Of a stretch of DNA of 64,000 nucleotides, positions 1-9,600 are shown piece by piece; the stretch's first letter is position 1, and each line of letters starts with the position of its first letter. Made by a program: the position numbers and the translations under genes. This stretch comes from Niastella yeongjuensis. Its GTDB lineage: Bacteria > Bacteroidota > Bacteroidia > Chitinophagales > Chitinophagaceae. Where the stretch lies: contig NZ_FOCZ01000007.1 in NCBI RefSeq assembly GCF_900110245.1, forward strand, positions 484,016-548,015. Direction: 5' to 3'. The notes beneath the pieces were generated by a model. That model searched no databases. It worked only from the letters and a program-made list of their open reading frames with translations, and was not told where the DNA came from.

Positions 1-987
1 GCTGCGTCCGTGACTTTTGAACTCACTAACGGATCGGTGCATACTGATCTGGTTATTCCTGCAGAATTATCCGCATACCGGGAGGTAGATCTGTATGCCA
101 AGGTAAACAGCTATGTGAGAACTCTGTCTGTCGATGTGGGGTCTTTTGTAAAGAAAGGGCAATTGCTGGCAACACTTGAAGCGCCCGAGCTAATCTCTCA
201 GTTAGCCGCAACAGAGTCGAGGTATAAAGCACAGCAGGCAATTTATGAATCCAGTAATGCGACCTATCAACGTATTTTAGACGCAAGCACAACGCCGGGG
301 ACAATCTCAAAAAATGACGTGGACATTGCCTTAGCCAAACGCAATTCAGACCGGGCACAAATGGAGGCAGCTATGGCAGATTACAAAGCCAATACGACTG
401 TTACGCAATATCTGGTGATCAGGGCCCCATTTGACGGAGTGATCAGCGCAAGAAATGTAAACTTGGGAGCATATATGGGACCTTCGGGCAAAGGGTCTGA
501 GTTACCAATTTTCACGCTCCAGCAGCAGCAACACTTACGCCTCATCCTGCAAATCCCGGAAGCATATAAAAACCTTATCAAGCTCAATGATGTGGTCAAC
601 TTTACGGTAAAAGCTTTTCCTGACCGGGTATTCAGTGCAGAAATTGCACGAAGGGCTGGCGTTATGAATAAAAAGTTGCGCTCGGAACATGTGGAACTCG
701 ATGTACTAAATGATGGCTTGCAACTATCTCCGGGAATGGTTGCAGAGGCTGTAATTGGACTAAATACCGGTTCAACGGGATTTGCAGTGCCTAAAGGGGC
801 GGTCGTAAATTCAACCGATGGCGTTTTTATGATCGAAGACTCGTCCGGCTATGCCAAACGAGTGCCGGTCAGGCTTGGCAGAAGTTCCGATAGTCTTGCT
901 GAGGTTTTTGGAAAGGGCCTTGTTCCAGGCCGGAGGTTTGTTCGCAACGGAAGTGAAGAAATCCGCCATGGTTATGCTTTGCATTAA
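1..987 (+). CDS. RND efflux periplasmic adaptor subunit (MFP/HlyD family), 5' end outside window
   Basis: Periplasmic membrane-fusion adaptor that links an inner-membrane RND pump to an outer-membrane channel. The frame is open from base 1 and the GTG at position 10 lies inside the conserved barrel region, so the true start and the lipoprotein or export signal lie upstream of the window. Visible in order are a first half-motif of the lipoyl-like hairpin (VGSFVKKGQLLATLEAPEL), a coiled-coil hairpin of about 60 residues rich in Q, A and K, the second half-motif (IRAPFDGVISARNVNLGAY) and the beta-barrel and membrane-proximal domains ending near RRFVRNGSEEIR. The pump genes are not in the window. 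The gene is followed by a TetR regulator 36 bp downstream, the usual neighbour of such pumps, which suggests local control. Substrate unknown. Confidence 0.85.
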   Translation, partial: AASVTFELTNGSVHTDLVIPAELSAYREVDLYAKVNSYVRTLSVDVGSFVKKGQLLATLEAPELISQLAATESRYKAQQAIYESSNATYQRILDASTTPGTISKNDVDIALAKRNSDRAQMEAAMADYKANTTVTQYLVIRAPFDGVISARNVNLGAYMGPSGKGSELPIFTLQQQQHLRLILQIPEAYKNLIKLNDVVNFTVKAFPDRVFSAEIARRAGVMNKKLRSEHVELDVLNDGLQLSPGMVAEAVIGLNTGSTGFAVPKGAVVNSTDGVFMIEDSSGYAKRVPVRLGRSSDSLAEVFGKGLVPGRRFVRNGSEEIRHGYALH

Positions 988-1023
988 CTAGACAGAATTG
1001 TCCATTTTTTGTTAATTTTGCGT

Positions 1024-1587
1024 ATGAAGGAATCAGCAGCAAAAGCCAGAATTCTTGATGTAGCTACAAGATTATTCTACGAGCAGGGGTATAATTCTAC
1101 TGGCATCAATCAAATTATAGAAGAAGCGGAGATCGCCCGGGGTTCTTTGTATAATCACTTTCCCTCAAAAAGAGATCTGCTTATCGCCTATATCGAACAC
1201 GCTGAAAATGCCTGGTTTGCCCGGCTGAGCGAATTTCTGAGAAAGTACAGAACCCCAAAGTCTAAACTACTGGGCATATTCGATTTTAGGGAGGATGAAC
1301 AATATAAAACAGGCTTTCGTGGGTGTCACTTTTCTAAGGTAATGGCAGAAATTCCGAAAGACGATATCGAGATATTTGCACAGGTGAGCCGTGAAAAAGA
1401 CCGCATGAAGTACTACATCAGGGAATTATTAGTGCAAATAGAATTAAAAAACAAATCGGGACTGGATATTGATATGATCTGTGAGGCAATATTCCTTCTT
1501 TTTGAGGGGTGTACAATTGCTGCGAGTTTATACAAAGGTGAGCGGCCAATAGCAAATGCAAAGAAAATAGTTACTTCGTTATTATAG
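1024..1587 (+). CDS. TetR/AcrR family transcriptional regulator
   Basis: DNA-binding repressor of the TetR type. The N-terminal helix-turn-helix is clear (AAKARILDVATRLFYEQGYN, then GINQIIEEAEIARGSLYNHF), followed by a helical ligand-binding domain of about 130 residues. I chose ATG at 1024 rather than the TTG at 1009, because the first residues of the family's HTH start close to this ATG and because TAATTTTG at 1013-1020 fits the Bacteroidota -7 element TAnnTTTG, so the mRNA would have a very short leader; no good -33 TTG lies at the expected spacing. It follows the efflux adaptor gene on the same strand and probably regulates that pump. Ends at a strong terminator. Confidence 0.85.
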   Translation: MKESAAKARILDVATRLFYEQGYNSTGINQIIEEAEIARGSLYNHFPSKRDLLIAYIEHAENAWFARLSEFLRKYRTPKSKLLGIFDFREDEQYKTGFRGCHFSKVMAEIPKDDIEIFAQVSREKDRMKYYIRELLVQIELKNKSGLDIDMICEAIFLLFEGCTIAASLYKGERPIANAKKIVTSLL

Positions 1588-1603
1588 TTAAACAAAAATC
1601 AGG

Positions 1604-1639
1604 AGGTTGTCTCAGATCAAATGAGAGAACCTCTTTTTT
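1604..1639 (+). terminator. Rho-independent terminator after the TetR gene
   Basis: Eleven-base arms at 1604-1614 (AGGTTGTCTCA) and 1622-1632 (TGAGAGAACCT) pair with one mismatch around a 7-base loop, followed by six T residues. It separates the plus-strand efflux/TetR unit from the convergent AraC gene. Confidence 0.8.
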
Positions 1640-1654
1640 CCCATACAGCCCAGG

Positions 1655-2455
1655 TTATTTAAAGACGTTTTTAACATTGATAAAATCTGAAGGACGGAAA
1701 CTGGTAACCTGGTAAAATGTACTACTAAATGAAGAGAGGCTTTGATAGCCCGTTTGGTAAGCTATATCTTCCAGGGAATGGTTGTTTTTTACAATAAGCT
1801 CAAAAGCCTTTGCCATCCGCAACAGTTTTAAATATTGAAGAAAAGACATATCCAATGTAGTCTTAAAGAAGCGGGACAACGAACGAGCACTAAAATTAAA
1901 TTTTTTGCTGATAGTTGCAATAGAGTGCTGTTCTGATAAATTATCTTCCATGTATTTAATAATCTCCAACATTCTTGTATTCTCTGTATGGGGAAGAGCC
2001 ATTGGAAGAACGCGGGTACTGATCTCGGGCAGTATATTTTTTATAACTTTTAAGAATAAATACTTTTCATCATTTTCCATAACATGCCCCGCCCATTTTT
2101 GAGAATGGATGAACATTTGAAGCAACAGTTCATTTATAGGGTAAATCCCAATCTTATTATAGAATTCATTTTTATGATCGTCTCGCGTATTAAAGAATAT
2201 GGAGCGCAAATGGGTGGCAGAGTCGGCAGCTGTTAAATTATGACGGACGCCCGCTGGCATCCAGAAATAATGCCTTGCAGGAATTAAATAAGTCCTTTCT
2301 GCAACCTGAATATAAGCAAGCCCACCTTCTACATATGACAACTGCCCCTTTGAATGCGTATGAAATGGAAGTCGTTTTTCGCATTTCTCATACATTACAA
2401 ATATGGAGTCTGGCAATAAATCTATTTCAGGTAAAGAAGCAGTAATGTGTCCCAT
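1655..2455 (-). CDS. AraC family transcriptional regulator with cupin-type sensor domain
   Basis: Transcription factor of 266 residues. The N-terminal half carries a cupin-like pattern (FHTHSKGQLSYVEGGLAYI, then PARHYFWMPAGVRH), typical of small-molecule-sensing AraC proteins. The C-terminal 100 residues hold the double HTH (SIATISKKFNFSARSLSRFF and SLEDIAYQTGYQSLSSFSSTF). It lies divergent from sucA with a 280-bp spacer and convergent with the TetR gene. The target is unknown; the divergent sucA/GNAT region is one candidate only by position. Confidence 0.85.
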   Translation of the reverse strand: MGHITASLPEIDLLPDSIFVMYEKCEKRLPFHTHSKGQLSYVEGGLAYIQVAERTYLIPARHYFWMPAGVRHNLTAADSATHLRSIFFNTRDDHKNEFYNKIGIYPINELLLQMFIHSQKWAGHVMENDEKYLFLKVIKNILPEISTRVLPMALPHTENTRMLEIIKYMEDNLSEQHSIATISKKFNFSARSLSRFFKTTLDMSFLQYLKLLRMAKAFELIVKNNHSLEDIAYQTGYQSLSSFSSTFYQVTSFRPSDFINVKNVFK

Positions 2456-2735
2456 TCTCCCTTTTATACAAAGATAGAATTATATCCATCAATTGGCTGG
2501 ATTCAACAAATATTTGACTAAAATACTAAAACAACATACCTCAGGAAGCTTATACCTTTGTCAAGGAAAGTAGCAATGGTTATTTATTGATGGACTACAA
2601 GTTCAATTATCAGGTGATATTAATTTACAATGATCGAACCGGTACATTTTAGCTACTGCATCTAAATAACGGAAGGCTTAAAACCATTTCAAACAGCTGC
2701 CGGGATTTTTGAAATATTTAATAATAAAAGTTTGT

Positions 2736-5516
2736 ATGGACCAATTCACATATCTCAACAATGGGAATGCAGCTTATGTCAGCGCACTCTACGATGATTA
2801 CCAAAAAGATCCGGCTTCAGTAGATTTTGTCTGGCAAAAGTTCTTTGAAGGATTTGATCTGGGAAAATCATCAATTAATGAAAATAATCCTGCTCCACCA
2901 TCTCATACAGTCGAAGTAGCAACGGTACTTGAGAAGGAGATCAACGTGCTTAATTTAATTAATGGCTATCGTACAAGAGGGCATTTGTTTACAAAAACGA
3001 ATCCGGTAATGGAACGCAGGAAACATAGTCCCGCACTGGAGCTGGAAAATTTCGGTTTAATAGATGCGGATCTTGATACGATATTCAATGCAGGCGCAAA
3101 AGTAGGTATCGGGCCGGCAACGTTACGTGAGATCAGGGAATTGTTGGAGCAGACCTATTGCAGGTCCATTGGTGCAGAATATCTTTATATGCGCGATCCT
3201 GAGAAGATAAAGTGGTTTGAAAGCAGGATGGAAAAGGAACGTAATACCCCCCGGTTTTCCGCTGATAAAAAGAAAAATATACTTAATAGACTAAATGAGG
3301 CAGTAGTCTTTGAAAATTTCCTGGGCACTAAATTCCTGGGACAAAAACGTTTCTCGCTGGAAGGAGCTGAATCATTGATACCCGCTTTAGATTTTGTAAT
3401 AGAGAAGGGTGCTGAATTGGGAGTGGAAGAATATATTATTGGGATGGGACATAGGGGCAGGCTGAATGTACTGGCAAACATCATGAGAAAGCCGTATAAA
3501 GAGATCTTTTCAGAGTTTCAGGGCAAGAACTATGATGTTACAGGTGTGTTTGGCGGTGATGTAAAATACCATTTGGGATACTCAAACGACATACAGGTAT
3601 CCAATGGCAGGATGGTACATATAAGCCTTTGCCCCAACCCTTCCCACCTCGAAACTGTTGATGCTATTGTAGAAGGGGAAACCAGGTCGAAAGCAGATCT
3701 AAAATACAATGGGAACCACAGAAAGATAGCACCTATTCTACTTCACGGTGATGCCTCCATCGCCGGACAGGGTATTGTTTATGAGATACTGCAAATGTCG
3801 AAACTAGATGGGTTTCGCACGGGTGGCACCATACACCTGGTTGTAAACAACCAGGTGGGGTTCACCACCAACTATAAAGATGGCAGGTCCAGTACATATT
3901 GTACTGATCTCGCCAAAGTCGTTCTTAGCCCGGTATTTCACGTTAACGGAGATGATGCGGAAGCATTGGCATACGTGATCAATATGGCTATGGAATACCG
4001 TCAAACATTTCAGGAAGATGTTTTTATTGACATATTATGTTATCGTAAATATGGACATAATGAATCGGATGAACCTAAGTTTACACAACCTCTGTTATAT
4101 AAGGCCATTGAAGCCCATCCTAACCCGAAAGAGATCTATGTAAAGAAACTAATAGCAGAAGGCAGTGTTGATGCCAATTATGTGGAAGAACTTGAGAAAA
4201 CATTTAAAGATCAATTGCAGATCTTACTGGATGAATCCAAAGCAGAGGAAAAGTTCAAGCCTGTAAAGCAAATGTTCGATGGTGTTTGGAAAGGGCTGAG
4301 AATTCCCGTTGATAAAGATTTTCATACATCACCAGATACCTCTATTTCAGCGGAAGCCTTATTAAATATAGGGCGCGACATCACAACCCTGCCAACCGGG
4401 AAGAAGTTTTTAAAAAAAGTTGAAAAGCTTTTTGAAGCGCGAAAAAAAATGGCAGCCCAAACACAGATATTTGATTGGGCAATGGGAGAATTACTGGCTT
4501 ATGGTTCTTTACTAAAAGAGCATTATGCCGTACGCTTAACCGGAGAAGATGTAGAACGCGGCACTTTTTCACACAGACACGCCATACTTACTGTTGAAGA
4601 TTCAGAAGAGAAATACAATCCACTGGATGCTTTACAGACAGACGTCCGATTTGAAATTTACAATTCCCTTTTATCTGAATATGCGGTATTGGGCTTTGAG
4701 TACGGCTATGCGTTAGCCAACCCCAATGCATTGATCATTTGGGAAGCGCAATTTGGCGATTTTGCAAATGGTGCTCAGATCATCATTGATCAGTATATCG
4801 CAAGCGCTGAAACCAAATGGAAGCTTGGGAATGGGTTGGTTTTGTTACTACCTCACGGGTATGAAGGTCAGGGACCGGAACATTCATCAGCGAGGATAGA
4901 ACGTTTTATGGAATTATGCGCCAATAACAATATTCAGGTAGCCAATTGCTCTACACCAGCAAATTTCTTTCATATTCTACGCAGACAACTGCATCGGGAT
5001 TTCCGCAAACCACTAATAATATTTACGCCTAAGAGTTTACTGCGCCATCCAAAGTGCGTTTCGCCAATCGACGATTTTACCAGAGGCGGTTTTCAGGAAC
5101 TGATCGACGATAGTCTGGCTAATACGGAATATGTTAAACGGATTCTATTTTGCTCTGGTAAAATATATTATGACCTGCTAGAGAAGCAACGGGCAGAAGA
5201 ACGTAGGGATATAGCAATTGTGAGGATTGAACAGCTTTACCCAACACCTGTTCAACAGATGAAAAATATCAAAAAAAAATACAGCAATGCCCGGGAACTG
5301 ATCTGGGTTCAGGAGGAGCCACAAAATATGGGTGCCTGGCCATACATATGCCGAAAGTTCTGTGAAACCGATCTTCAGATGAGTGTTATATCCCGCAGGG
5401 AAAGTAGCAGTACTGCAACCGGGCATACAAAACTGCACGAACCCGAACAGGCGGCAATTATCGAAGATGCGTTTAAAACATCAATTCATATCATGGAAAC
5501 GATTGGATTAAAATAA
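2736..5516 (+). CDS. sucA: 2-oxoglutarate dehydrogenase E1 component
   Basis: Thiamine-diphosphate-dependent E1 subunit of the 2-oxoglutarate dehydrogenase complex (TCA cycle; decarboxylates 2-oxoglutarate and passes succinyl to lipoyl-E2). The whole family length is present (about 926 residues), from the N-terminal E2-contacting segment (MDQFTYLNNGNAAYVSALY) through the active-site core (GMGHRGRLNVLAN, CPNPSHLE, VVNNQVGFTT, HVNGDDAEA) to the C-terminal half (LLPHGYEGQGPEHSSARIER). ATG at 2736 is preferred over TTG at 2709 because homologues begin at this MDxFxYLxN motif. A TACCTTTG at 2553-2560 may be a -7 promoter element. The normal partner sucB does not follow: its first codons appear to be present, then the frame runs into an acetyltransferase, so the E2 subunit must be encoded elsewhere, or this is a second copy of E1. 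Confidence 0.95.
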   Translation: MDQFTYLNNGNAAYVSALYDDYQKDPASVDFVWQKFFEGFDLGKSSINENNPAPPSHTVEVATVLEKEINVLNLINGYRTRGHLFTKTNPVMERRKHSPALELENFGLIDADLDTIFNAGAKVGIGPATLREIRELLEQTYCRSIGAEYLYMRDPEKIKWFESRMEKERNTPRFSADKKKNILNRLNEAVVFENFLGTKFLGQKRFSLEGAESLIPALDFVIEKGAELGVEEYIIGMGHRGRLNVLANIMRKPYKEIFSEFQGKNYDVTGVFGGDVKYHLGYSNDIQVSNGRMVHISLCPNPSHLETVDAIVEGETRSKADLKYNGNHRKIAPILLHGDASIAGQGIVYEILQMSKLDGFRTGGTIHLVVNNQVGFTTNYKDGRSSTYCTDLAKVVLSPVFHVNGDDAEALAYVINMAMEYRQTFQEDVFIDILCYRKYGHNESDEPKFTQPLLYKAIEAHPNPKEIYVKKLIAEGSVDANYVEELEKTFKDQLQILLDESKAEEKFKPVKQMFDGVWKGLRIPVDKDFHTSPDTSISAEALLNIGRDITTLPTGKKFLKKVEKLFEARKKMAAQTQIFDWAMGELLAYGSLLKEHYAVRLTGEDVERGTFSHRHAILTVEDSEEKYNPLDALQTDVRFEIYNSLLSEYAVLGFEYGYALANPNALIIWEAQFGDFANGAQIIIDQYIASAETKWKLGNGLVLLLPHGYEGQGPEHSSARIERFMELCANNNIQVANCSTPANFFHILRRQLHRDFRKPLIIFTPKSLLRHPKCVSPIDDFTRGGFQELIDDSLANTEYVKRILFCSGKIYYDLLEKQRAEERRDIAIVRIEQLYPTPVQQMKNIKKKYSNARELIWVQEEPQNMGAWPYICRKFCETDLQMSVISRRESSSTATGHTKLHEPEQAAIIEDAFKTSIHIMETIGLK

Positions 5517-5576
5517 ATGAGTTTAAATTCAATTAAAACAAAAATTCCTGCAGTGGGCGAATCTGTAAGTGAAATT
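5517..5576 (+). pseudogene. Remnant of the sucB (E2, dihydrolipoyl succinyltransferase) 5' end
   Basis: The ATG follows the sucA stop codon with no spacer, and the first 20 residues (SIKTKIPAVGESVSEI) match the opening of an E2 lipoyl domain, which normally reads IKVPAVGESISEV. After residue 20 the similarity stops: the expected lipoylated lysine region (ESDKATxE) is absent. I read this as a deletion or replacement scar in an ancestral sucA-sucB operon. The tract stays open into the acetyltransferase downstream. Confidence 0.65.
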
Positions 5577-6152
5577 ACGAGCTTACTGCAACACAAATTT
5601 AACCACCTGCATGTAACTATTACAAAAATGGATAATAAAATAATTTCAAAATTTATGCTAGCAACGGAAGAAGGCATAGAGATCTTGCTTTCTTTAGCGA
5701 CGGAGATAACTTACGAAAAATTTGGTTCAATAACGACAAATAAAATTCTTGAACAATACATTGCCGGTAGTTTCAACCGGAGAACAATGATTATTGAAAT
5801 GAATAGTTTGTCAAATCAGTGGGTAGTCGTGTTTTACAATAATGAGCCAGTTGGTTATATGCGAATAACATCGAATGGTAGAAGGCCACAGCTACTTGCA
5901 AAGAAAAGAATAATACGGTTGGCAGAATTTGGGATCTTGAAAAAATATGATGATCCGCAGATTCCTTTATCGCTATTGGAAAAATGTTTATCTGTTTGCC
6001 GTGGTTATGATGGTCTATGGATAACCGAATATGCTGAACATCCTCTCCTGCCCTTTTTTGAAAGTAATGGATTTCTCAGGTTGCAAGAAGTACCCGATCA
6101 GTATGAGCTGCCGCTGCCCGCTTTATATTTATTCAGGGAAAATGAAAAATAG
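5517..6152 (+). CDS. GNAT-family N-acetyltransferase-like protein, N-terminus fused to an E2 remnant
   Basis: The reading frame has 211 residues. Residues 1-20 come from the sucB remnant; from the internal ATG at 5628 (MDNKIISKF) the sequence looks like a GNAT fold: ATEEGIEILLSLATEITYEKF, then a strand pair QWVVVFYNNEPVGYMRIT, the beta4 strand RLAEFGILKKY and the C-terminal ESNGF motif that ends many GNATs. The acetyl-CoA pyrophosphate loop, usually Q/RxxGxG/A, reads DDPQIPLS and lacks the glycines, so activity is doubtful. The native start is probably 5628, with translation from 5517 made possible by the deletion that placed the gene behind sucA. Substrate unknown. Confidence 0.6.
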   Translation: MSLNSIKTKIPAVGESVSEITSLLQHKFNHLHVTITKMDNKIISKFMLATEEGIEILLSLATEITYEKFGSITTNKILEQYIAGSFNRRTMIIEMNSLSNQWVVVFYNNEPVGYMRITSNGRRPQLLAKKRIIRLAEFGILKKYDDPQIPLSLLEKCLSVCRGYDGLWITEYAEHPLLPFFESNGFLRLQEVPDQYELPLPALYLFRENEK

Positions 6153-6190
6153 ATGGACGCAATAAATGACATACTATTAACAATGACCTA

Positions 6191-6356
6191 ACGATTAACG
6201 ATCCGACGAAATTAGGTGTTAAAAGGGTGAGTACCGGTTCATCCTTATGGTGCATTTTATCGTGCTGCGCGGGAGGTTAGATATCAGGGAGGTTTTAACT
6301 ATGGGAACGAATCAATTCTTTATCAGGACATGAACCGATTTTTTGAAGAACGATAA
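6191..6356 (+). pseudogene. Decayed C-terminal fragment of an isocitrate lyase/PEP mutase family protein
   Basis: One frame reads TINDPTKLGVKRVSTGSSL (6191-6247), and after a frame change the next reads PYGAFYRAAREV...GGFNYGNESILYQDMNRFFEER up to the stop at 6354. Together these match the end of PEP-mutase/isocitrate-lyase-superfamily proteins (LGVxRVSTGxSL, then a helix AAREI, then a GTFxY motif and a final NxLF helix). Only about 55 residues of a roughly 250-residue protein remain and they are frameshifted, so the gene is dead. No catalytic residues survive. Confidence 0.55.
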
Positions 6357-6655
6357 AGAGACAATTACAAATGATATGTGAAAAGAATACTTTTTATTAA
6401 ATGTCCAAAAACGGGAAACCTCCTTTATTGTATATTAATTTTCAACAAGGAACAAGTACGAGACACCTTAAAAACAAAAACGAACAACGGTGACATTCCT
6501 GGGATTCGCTGTATTTATTTATTTTTAATACTATTAACATCTCCAAATTTCTTCTATTTAAATTCTGTTAACAATCCATTTGATCTTCGTTGACAAGTTT
6601 GAAAACGGCAACCGGTTAATTTAGTTAGCTATAAGATTCAATCAAAACTACTGCA
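6357..6655. other. Upstream region of the SusC operon, no gene seen
   Basis: AT-rich spacer. A short open frame here has a hydrophobic but low-complexity translation and no family resemblance, so I do not call it. An 8-bp palindrome AACCGGTT near 6618 is the only obvious symmetric site. No sigma or anti-sigma gene precedes the SusC operon. Confidence 0.4.
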
Positions 6656-9600
6656 ATGACTAAATTAACACTGGTCGGCAGAATTGCCTGTTACAAGGTT
6701 GTTCTGTCTGTCCAAATACTATTGCTATTTGTGATACAGCATGCCTTTTCCCAGGTAGCACCCGCGGCAAACAGCGTTATTGTTTCCGGTGTTATTAAAG
6801 ACGGTGGTGATGGTAAGCCATTAGGCGCCGTGACCATTGAAATAGCCGGCACCAAACAAGGCGGTATGTCCAATGAAGATGGTAAATTTCTCATCCGCGC
6901 AGCACCGGGCGCAACAGTCACCTTCCGGTCGGTAGGTTATCTCCCCAAAGACCTTAAAGTTACAGGAACACTCACCAACCTGATCATCACGTTAAAGCAG
7001 GACCCAAAAGGGATGAAAGATGTAGTGGTCATCGGGTACCAGAGTCTTGCCCGGCGCAATGTCAGTGCCGCTGTTACATCCCTTGATCCAAAGACCATTG
7101 CAGATGTACCATCTCCTACCCTGGATGGCTTGTTGCAGGGACGGGTAGCAGGTGTCAATGTACAGAACTTCTCCGGTGAGCCCGGCGTTCGCAGTACAGT
7201 TGTTGTGAGAGGTAATACGTCTGTTAGCAGGTCCGTTAACAATGATCCCACTACTGCCGCCGGTAAGGCCAGTCTGGCCAGAGCGGTAAGCGGTCCGCTG
7301 TATGTTATTGACGGCGTTCCCCAGGCTACGGATGATATTGCCGCCATAAATTATGGCAATGGTACCAATACAGATGTACTGGCGGGCATTCCTGTCAGTG
7401 ATATTGAATCTATTGATATCCTGAAAGACGCTTCGGCCTCCGCCATTTACGGATCCCGCGGCGCCGGTGGTGTTATCATCATCAAAACCAAAAGAGGTAC
7501 ACCAGGCAGGCTGCGCATCAACTTCAGCACGTACCATGGTATTACTGAAAGACCAACATTGGACAAAGTATACATTGGGGCTGAAGAAACCCGTGCCAAG
7601 ATGGACCTGATCAATCATTACGGTCCCTATAACAGTTTAACGGATCTGCCCATGATCCTGACAGATACATTGAACCCGGCCTTTAACAATGCCAATGATT
7701 ACCGTGGGGGTATGTTTCAGACCGGGTTGGTAGATAACGTAGACCTGTCAGTAAGCGGCGGTAGTGATGTTGTCAATTACCGATACGGCCTGAACTGCTA
7801 CAATGAAAAAGGCATCATTAAGAAATCCGGGCTGCAGCGCTATAGTTTTAACAGCAATACGAGTGTAAAGCTGTCATCCAAACTGACTGTTAACACACAG
7901 ATCCGCTTCAGCCATCTTAACCGCCCCCGTTCTCTGAATGACATTACCGGCGGTTATGGTCCTTTTAATGGCGGTTATTATGCATCCAGCAGGCTGCCGG
8001 CTTCTACCTTGTACCTGAGCCCTGCCAGCCGGGATTTTATCTTTGGTAATGCCAGTAACCAGACAGATGCCAACACCAATAACAGTCTTACCATCAGCCC
8101 CAGCATTGACTGGAAGATCTCCAATAAGTTAGTCTTTAATACGGTGATCTCCTTCCAAACGGCCAACAGCCGGCGGGATACTTATTCACCAGGCAAATAC
8201 CGACAAAGTGGTGTGGGCTATGCTGTTAGCTTTGCGGACAATTCCGCCAATTACCTGATGAGCAACACCCTGATGTATACCACAGCCATTGGCAATAGCC
8301 ATCATTTGAATTTCCTGCTGGGTCAGAATACGGAGTTCCATCAATACCGCTCAACAGATGTTGAAACAGATGGTATTCCCAATGACCAGGTAGCCGTAGT
8401 TAATATCCTGAATAAAAATCAATCATCCGGCTTTTCTGATCTGATTGAAAGCGGGATCCAGTCCGGCTTTTTCAGGTTGAACTATGATTTTAAAGGCCGC
8501 TATCTTTTCTCCGGCGTATTCAATGCCGATGCGTCATCTAAATTTGGTAGCAATAACCGTGTAGGTTATTTCCCTTCTGTGTCTGCAGGCTGGATCGTCA
8601 GTGAAGAGCCCTTCATGGATGGCTTTTCAGGCTGGCTCAGTATGTTGAAGATCAGAGGTAGCTTTGGCGTTACGGGCCGTCAACCGGATGAGGGCAGCAA
8701 CTATTTGTCCTATAATACTTACACTATTGGCGCTGGTAGTTTTGCGGGCAGCAACAATCCAGCTAACAACCAGAACATTTCTTTTACCTATAATGGGGTG
8801 CCGGCTATTTCACCCAATTTTTCAGCCGGTCTGGCCAACAAGAACCTTACCTGGGAACATTCACAGGAAGCCAATCTTGGTATTGACATCAATATCCTGA
8901 ACGGCCGGTTCAACCTGGTTACGGATCTGTATGTACGCAATACCAAACAAGGCATCTTCTCGCTGGTGTTGCCTGTTACTACCGGGTTCTCAACTATTAC
9001 CACCAATGCCATTGGTACGCGCAACTCAGGTATAGAAACCCAGTTATCTGCACACTGGTTCAAACCAGCTAATAAATTCCAGTGGTCGACTGATTTTAAC
9101 TTTGCCTACAATAAGAATATGGTCACGTCACTGCCCAATGGCGGCAGGGATATTGTTGTTAACCAGGGTGCAACCAGTTACCTGCTCAGGCAAGGCCATC
9201 CCATCAATGAATACTTCCTGTTTCAGGCAACGGGTGTTTATAAAACTGACAAGGATGTTCCCTTTAACCCGCTCACAGGTGCCGTGCTCAATTTTTACGG
9301 CTATCCTTTCAGAGGGGGAGATCCTATCTGGAAAGACCAGAATGGAGATGGCATATTGGATAATACAGACTATGCACCAGCAGGCAATCCCAATCCAAAA
9401 TTCACAGGCGGTTTTAACAATACCTTCAGCTATCGTAACCTCAGTCTGACCGTGTTCTGTACTTATACACTTGGCAGGCAGATCTATAATGACTACCTGG
9501 CGGGCAGGCTTTCCGGTCTGGTGCCTACGGATGATGGTGATCCCAACCCTTTGCATGCCATTTCCCACAATGCTTTTCCTGACCTGAGTGATATTAACTA

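Noticed and set aside
6378..6593. 71-residue open frame upstream of SusC
   Set aside because: Alternative start, hydrophobic low-complexity translation, no family resemblance; likely non-coding leader.
6992..7618. 208-residue open frame on the minus strand within SusC
   Set aside because: Shadow of a strongly conserved coding region.
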